Part shown: piece by piece, positions 22,914 through 25,702 of the stretch | How the letters are laid out: each line of letters begins with the position of its first letter | How positions within the stretch are numbered: position 1 is the stretch's first letter | IMG/VR virus record: IMGVR_UViG_3300048586_000134 | Span: 1 to 25,702 of that record | Strand: one strand, 5' to 3' | DNA length: 25,702 bases | Source of the DNA: a virus | Notes under the pieces: model-generated | The model's database searches: none | What the model was told of the DNA's origin: nothing | What the model saw: the letters and a program-made list of their open reading frames with translations, nothing else | Program-made: the position numbers and the translations under genes

Positions 22914-25702
22914 AACCCGTTACCGTATTCGACACATTTTCGCGCACACGCACGGATTTGTGGGGTACTGGCGACAGTGGACACACATGGTCGAACACAA
23001 ACAACTCTCGCTTCGATGTGAACGGTTCGGTAGGCACCATCTCGGTGCCTGCCAACCAATCGGCACACATTGCGTACCACAACGGCGAATCCGACACAAC
23101 CTGTCAAGTCTTGACACTCATGCGTTGGACGAGTAGCGCGGCCTCGCCGCTGACTGACGTTGGCCCTGCTTTGAGCCGCATCGATAACTCGACATACTAT
23201 ACGGTGGCGATTCAAGACCTTTACGACGAAGTTGCAATCGTTTTCTACCAGAATGGTACAAGATGGGAACTCAACCGTGCGGCAAAGACCGTTTCGAAGA
23301 ATACGTGGTATTGGGTACGTTTTGAGCGTACTTCGACGGCATTGCGTGCAAAGGTTTGGGCGCAAGGTACTACCGAACCATCTTCGTGGACCGTTACAAG
23401 CGGTCTCTGGTCTGGCTCAAACCCCCCTGCCTCGGGAAATCCTGGCTTCTACGCAAAAGGTAACGCGGATGCGTATAATGTAGAACTCGCAGCCTACTAC
23501 TTCTACAGCGGTGAGGACGACGAACCTGGCGTTCCTGTCAATGATACATTCGAGAGAGGTGTCACAACAGGTTGGGGTATGTCGGATAGTGGTCACGTAT
23601 GGGAAGGAAACTTCTCTCTTGATCCCGCGATCCGAACGAGAGCCGCTGAGGGCTTTGTCAACGATCCTGGCGACGGCTATGCTCAATACTCTATCGATAA
23701 CACCGACGAACACTATGGTTTCATTGGACCAAACCGCAGCACAAACATGGAGATTTACACTGAATTCTCCATCAACTCCGCTGCTGGTAGCACGATTCTG
23801 TATATCGGCCAACGTGGTACAATGGAAGTCGCGAGCGGTGCGGTCTCTGGTTACGGCTATGCGGTGAAGGTTACTTCTGGCGCTACGACCATTCCGATCA
23901 TGAAGAAAACATCGTCGGGTGGTTCGTGGACGCAGGTTGGTACAGCAAGCACGGTAACCGCACTCGTGGCAAATACCATTTATTCGGTGCGTTTTCAGCT
24001 TGTTGGTACAACACTTCAGGCGAGAATTTGGGTAGCAGGAACCGCAGAACCCGCGACTTGGCATTCGACAGGCACCGACTCCTCCATTACTGTTGGCCGT
24101 GCCTTTACAATGATCACACAGACGGTCACAACGACACGTCAGGTACGTTTCTACCGCTTCGATCATACGACTCCGACGCCACAGGCAACAACGACACACA
24201 CCACGACTGGTGCCATTACAACCGCACAACTGAACGACATTTCTGCTACACTGCGAGCAGCGTTCACGAACGACTCTAACTCGAATAACTCAGTAGTTGT
24301 GAGCTATCGTGTAGCGGGTACTCAAACATGGACCACGTTCGGCGGCACAGTTACTAGAACCGCCACGTATCACCAGTTTCAACTGACTGGACTGACTCCG
24401 AACACGAGTTATAACGTTCGCGTAGAATTCTCGGATGCTGACACAGTTGTTGGTACAAACCCTGTTCTCGCAACGATCACGACGACGAATCAAGGCGTTG
24501 TTACGGGAAATGTCACGATCACGGCGGTTGGTCCGTCTACGATAGACGTGGAAGCAACCTACACTGAAGACACGGACAACAACTCGACAGCGACTTTGGA
24601 CTATCGCGTAACATCTCAAACAACCACACTCGGCTCAGACAGCTTCAACGGCTTGACAGGAACCGAACTCTCAACTCATGTTGCTGATCTTGGTCCTGCG
24701 TGGGTCAAGCATCCAACAAGTGCGTCCAATACGTCACTTGCTCTCGTGAACAACCGCGTGCGGATGGTTTCTGATGCCACGAACAAGACGGTACGATACT
24801 ACCAAGACTTCAGTTCGATTGACAATCAGTACACTGTTTCAGCGCACTTTGTCTATCTTGGAGCAATGTCAAATACTGCACTCATTGGTCGCGCAAGTAA
24901 GACGTTGCTCACATACTATGGACTTTCTTACTCTGCCTCAGCAGGGAGATGGGAACTCTATAAGCAGGTTAGCGGCGTGTACACGCTTCTCGGTAGTTTT
25001 GCTGCCGTTGTCAACATCGATGACATTCACGTTGTTGAACTTGTCTTGCGTGATGATTACAAAGCTGCTATCATTGATGGTGTTGAACGCATTCGTTCGA
25101 CGGATAACACCATCGCCTCTGGTGTCCCAGGTTTAGCGCTCAGTTCTATCGTGGGTGCCGCAGAGCTACCCACGGAAACAAATCACGTGCTGGTTGACAA
25201 TTATACAGTGACGACACGTTCTATGGGCGGCTCGTGGACTTCGGCTGGTGCCATGACTGCTGATCGTGTCAACAAGAAATTCACCAAGCAATTGACTGGT
25301 CTCACGGCTGACACGGTGTACGAAGTTCGTGTTACCTACGCAGACACGTTCGGTGTTCGTGGTTTTAACCCGATCAGCGCGACGGCGATGACGACAGGAG
25401 CCGCTTCAGGACTCTTTGCGATTACGTCAACCGTGCAACCAACCTCTGTTGTTCTGGATGTTTTCTATTACTTTGACTCGAACGCAAACTCGTCATTAGC
25501 GATTGAGTATCGTTCAGTCATGGATTTCCTCTGGACAACTGTTCCATCAGGAAATATTCAGGTTGATCGTGGAGCCAAGAAATTCACGACGATCCTTTCC
25601 AGCCTCTCTCCTAACACAACCTATCAGGTTCGGGCAACGATTACCGATCCTGACGGCTTTATTCAAGGACTGCCGTCGCAACTCACTGGTCTGATTACGA
25701 CG
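22904..25702 (+). CDS. Tail-tip adhesin with jelly-roll and FN3 modules (3' end outside window)
   Basis: The frame is open from ATG 22904 to the window end with no stop (933 codons). The ribosome binding site is GAGGG at 22893-22897 inside the HNH gene, whose stop overlaps this start by 10 nt. Two related jelly-roll (LamG-like) modules come first, at about 7-205 and 212-426. Each begins D-x-F-x-R and carries a WG...DSGHxW motif, and late in each is (V)R-F-(E/Q)L-type strand sequence. FN3 a follows (427-530), then FN3 b, which is split by a third jelly-roll module (insert about 576-773), and FN3 c (834 onward). FN3 ends show the repeated pattern LTGLTPNTSYNVRV. It is likely a host-binding or hub-associated minor tail protein. 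Siphophage order after Dit would predict a Tal-like hub domain, possibly at its unseen C-terminus. Confidence 0.85.
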   Translation, partial: MPIKPVTVFDTFSRTRTDLWGTGDSGHTWSNTNNSRFDVNGSVGTISVPANQSAHIAYHNGESDTTCQVLTLMRWTSSAASPLTDVGPALSRIDNSTYYTVAIQDLYDEVAIVFYQNGTRWELNRAAKTVSKNTWYWVRFERTSTALRAKVWAQGTTEPSSWTVTSGLWSGSNPPASGNPGFYAKGNADAYNVELAAYYFYSGEDDEPGVPVNDTFERGVTTGWGMSDSGHVWEGNFSLDPAIRTRAAEGFVNDPGDGYAQYSIDNTDEHYGFIGPNRSTNMEIYTEFSINSAAGSTILYIGQRGTMEVASGAVSGYGYAVKVTSGATTIPIMKKTSSGGSWTQVGTASTVTALVANTIYSVRFQLVGTTLQARIWVAGTAEPATWHSTGTDSSITVGRAFTMITQTVTTTRQVRFYRFDHTTPTPQATTTHTTTGAITTAQLNDISATLRAAFTNDSNSNNSVVVSYRVAGTQTWTTFGGTVTRTATYHQFQLTGLTPNTSYNVRVEFSDADTVVGTNPVLATITTTNQGVVTGNVTITAVGPSTIDVEATYTEDTDNNSTATLDYRVTSQTTTLGSDSFNGLTGTELSTHVADLGPAWVKHPTSASNTSLALVNNRVRMVSDATNKTVRYYQDFSSIDNQYTVSAHFVYLGAMSNTALIGRASKTLLTYYGLSYSASAGRWELYKQVSGVYTLLGSFAAVVNIDDIHVVELVLRDDYKAAIIDGVERIRSTDNTIASGVPGLALSSIVGAAELPTETNHVLVDNYTVTTRSMGGSWTSAGAMTADRVNKKFTKQLTGLTADTVYEVRVTYADTFGVRGFNPISATAMTTGAASGLFAITSTVQPTSVVLDVFYYFDSNANSSLAIEYRSVMDFLWTTVPSGNIQVDRGAKKFTTILSSLSPNTTYQVRATITDPDGFIQGLPSQLTGLITT

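Noticed and set aside
22904-25702. Diversity-generating retroelement target in the tail adhesin
   Set aside because: No C-type lectin ending, template repeat or reverse transcriptase is visible. The ORF end lies outside the window, so this can only be set aside, not excluded.

Overview
The window is a contiguous piece of a tailed double-stranded DNA bacteriophage or prophage genome. It covers the DNA-packaging, head and long-tail modules of a siphovirus-type virion. Every gene I can support is on the + strand, tightly packed and in the classical order: terminase large subunit, portal, protease/scaffold, major capsid, small head proteins, head-tail connector, tail completion, tail terminator, tail tube, two frameshift-linked tail chaperones, tape measure, distal tail protein, then tail-tip adhesins. 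No rRNA, tRNA, CRISPR array, integrase or host gene is visible. The host cannot be named from this sequence. Strong AAGGAG-type ribosome binding sites, and lectin/FN3/'NPxFE' modules of the kind found in minor tail proteins, fit a bacterial host with complex surface glycans.

Packaging and head (1-7514). The terminase gene enters from outside the window. The portal gene overlaps a prohead serine protease gene whose C-terminal half is acidic and scaffold-like. That half has its own ideal ribosome binding site and ATG, so a separate scaffold protein is probably made from the same frame, as with phage lambda C/Nu3. The major capsid protein follows, then two small or charged head-region proteins with basic C-terminal tails, a connector and a Mu gpG-like tail-completion protein.

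Tail (7523-17602). A tail terminator and tail tube protein are followed by a chaperone pair joined by a probable -1 frameshift at GGGGGAA. Next is a 2575-residue tape measure protein, implying an unusually long tail (roughly 380-390 nm by the usual 0.15 nm per residue). Terminator-like hairpins follow the capsid, tube, chaperone and tape-measure genes, and would let one operon give graded expression.

Tail tip (17660-25702). A 1565-residue protein carries a recognisable Dit (distal tail) domain only in its last ~260 residues. About 1300 residues of lectin, FN3, DNRLRE-like and carbohydrate-binding-like modules come before it. A free-standing HNH endonuclease gene follows. The last ORF is open to the window end (933 codons seen) and is built from jelly-roll and FN3 modules. 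In both large proteins an FN3 domain appears to be split by an inserted sugar-binding-type domain.

The most notable global signal is that I found no CCGG tetranucleotide anywhere in 25.7 kb, where base composition predicts about a hundred. This points to strong selection against a restriction or modification target. I did not find a clearly new enzymatic or defence system. The novelty lies in tail-tip architecture, the nested scaffold, the frameshift signal and CCGG avoidance.
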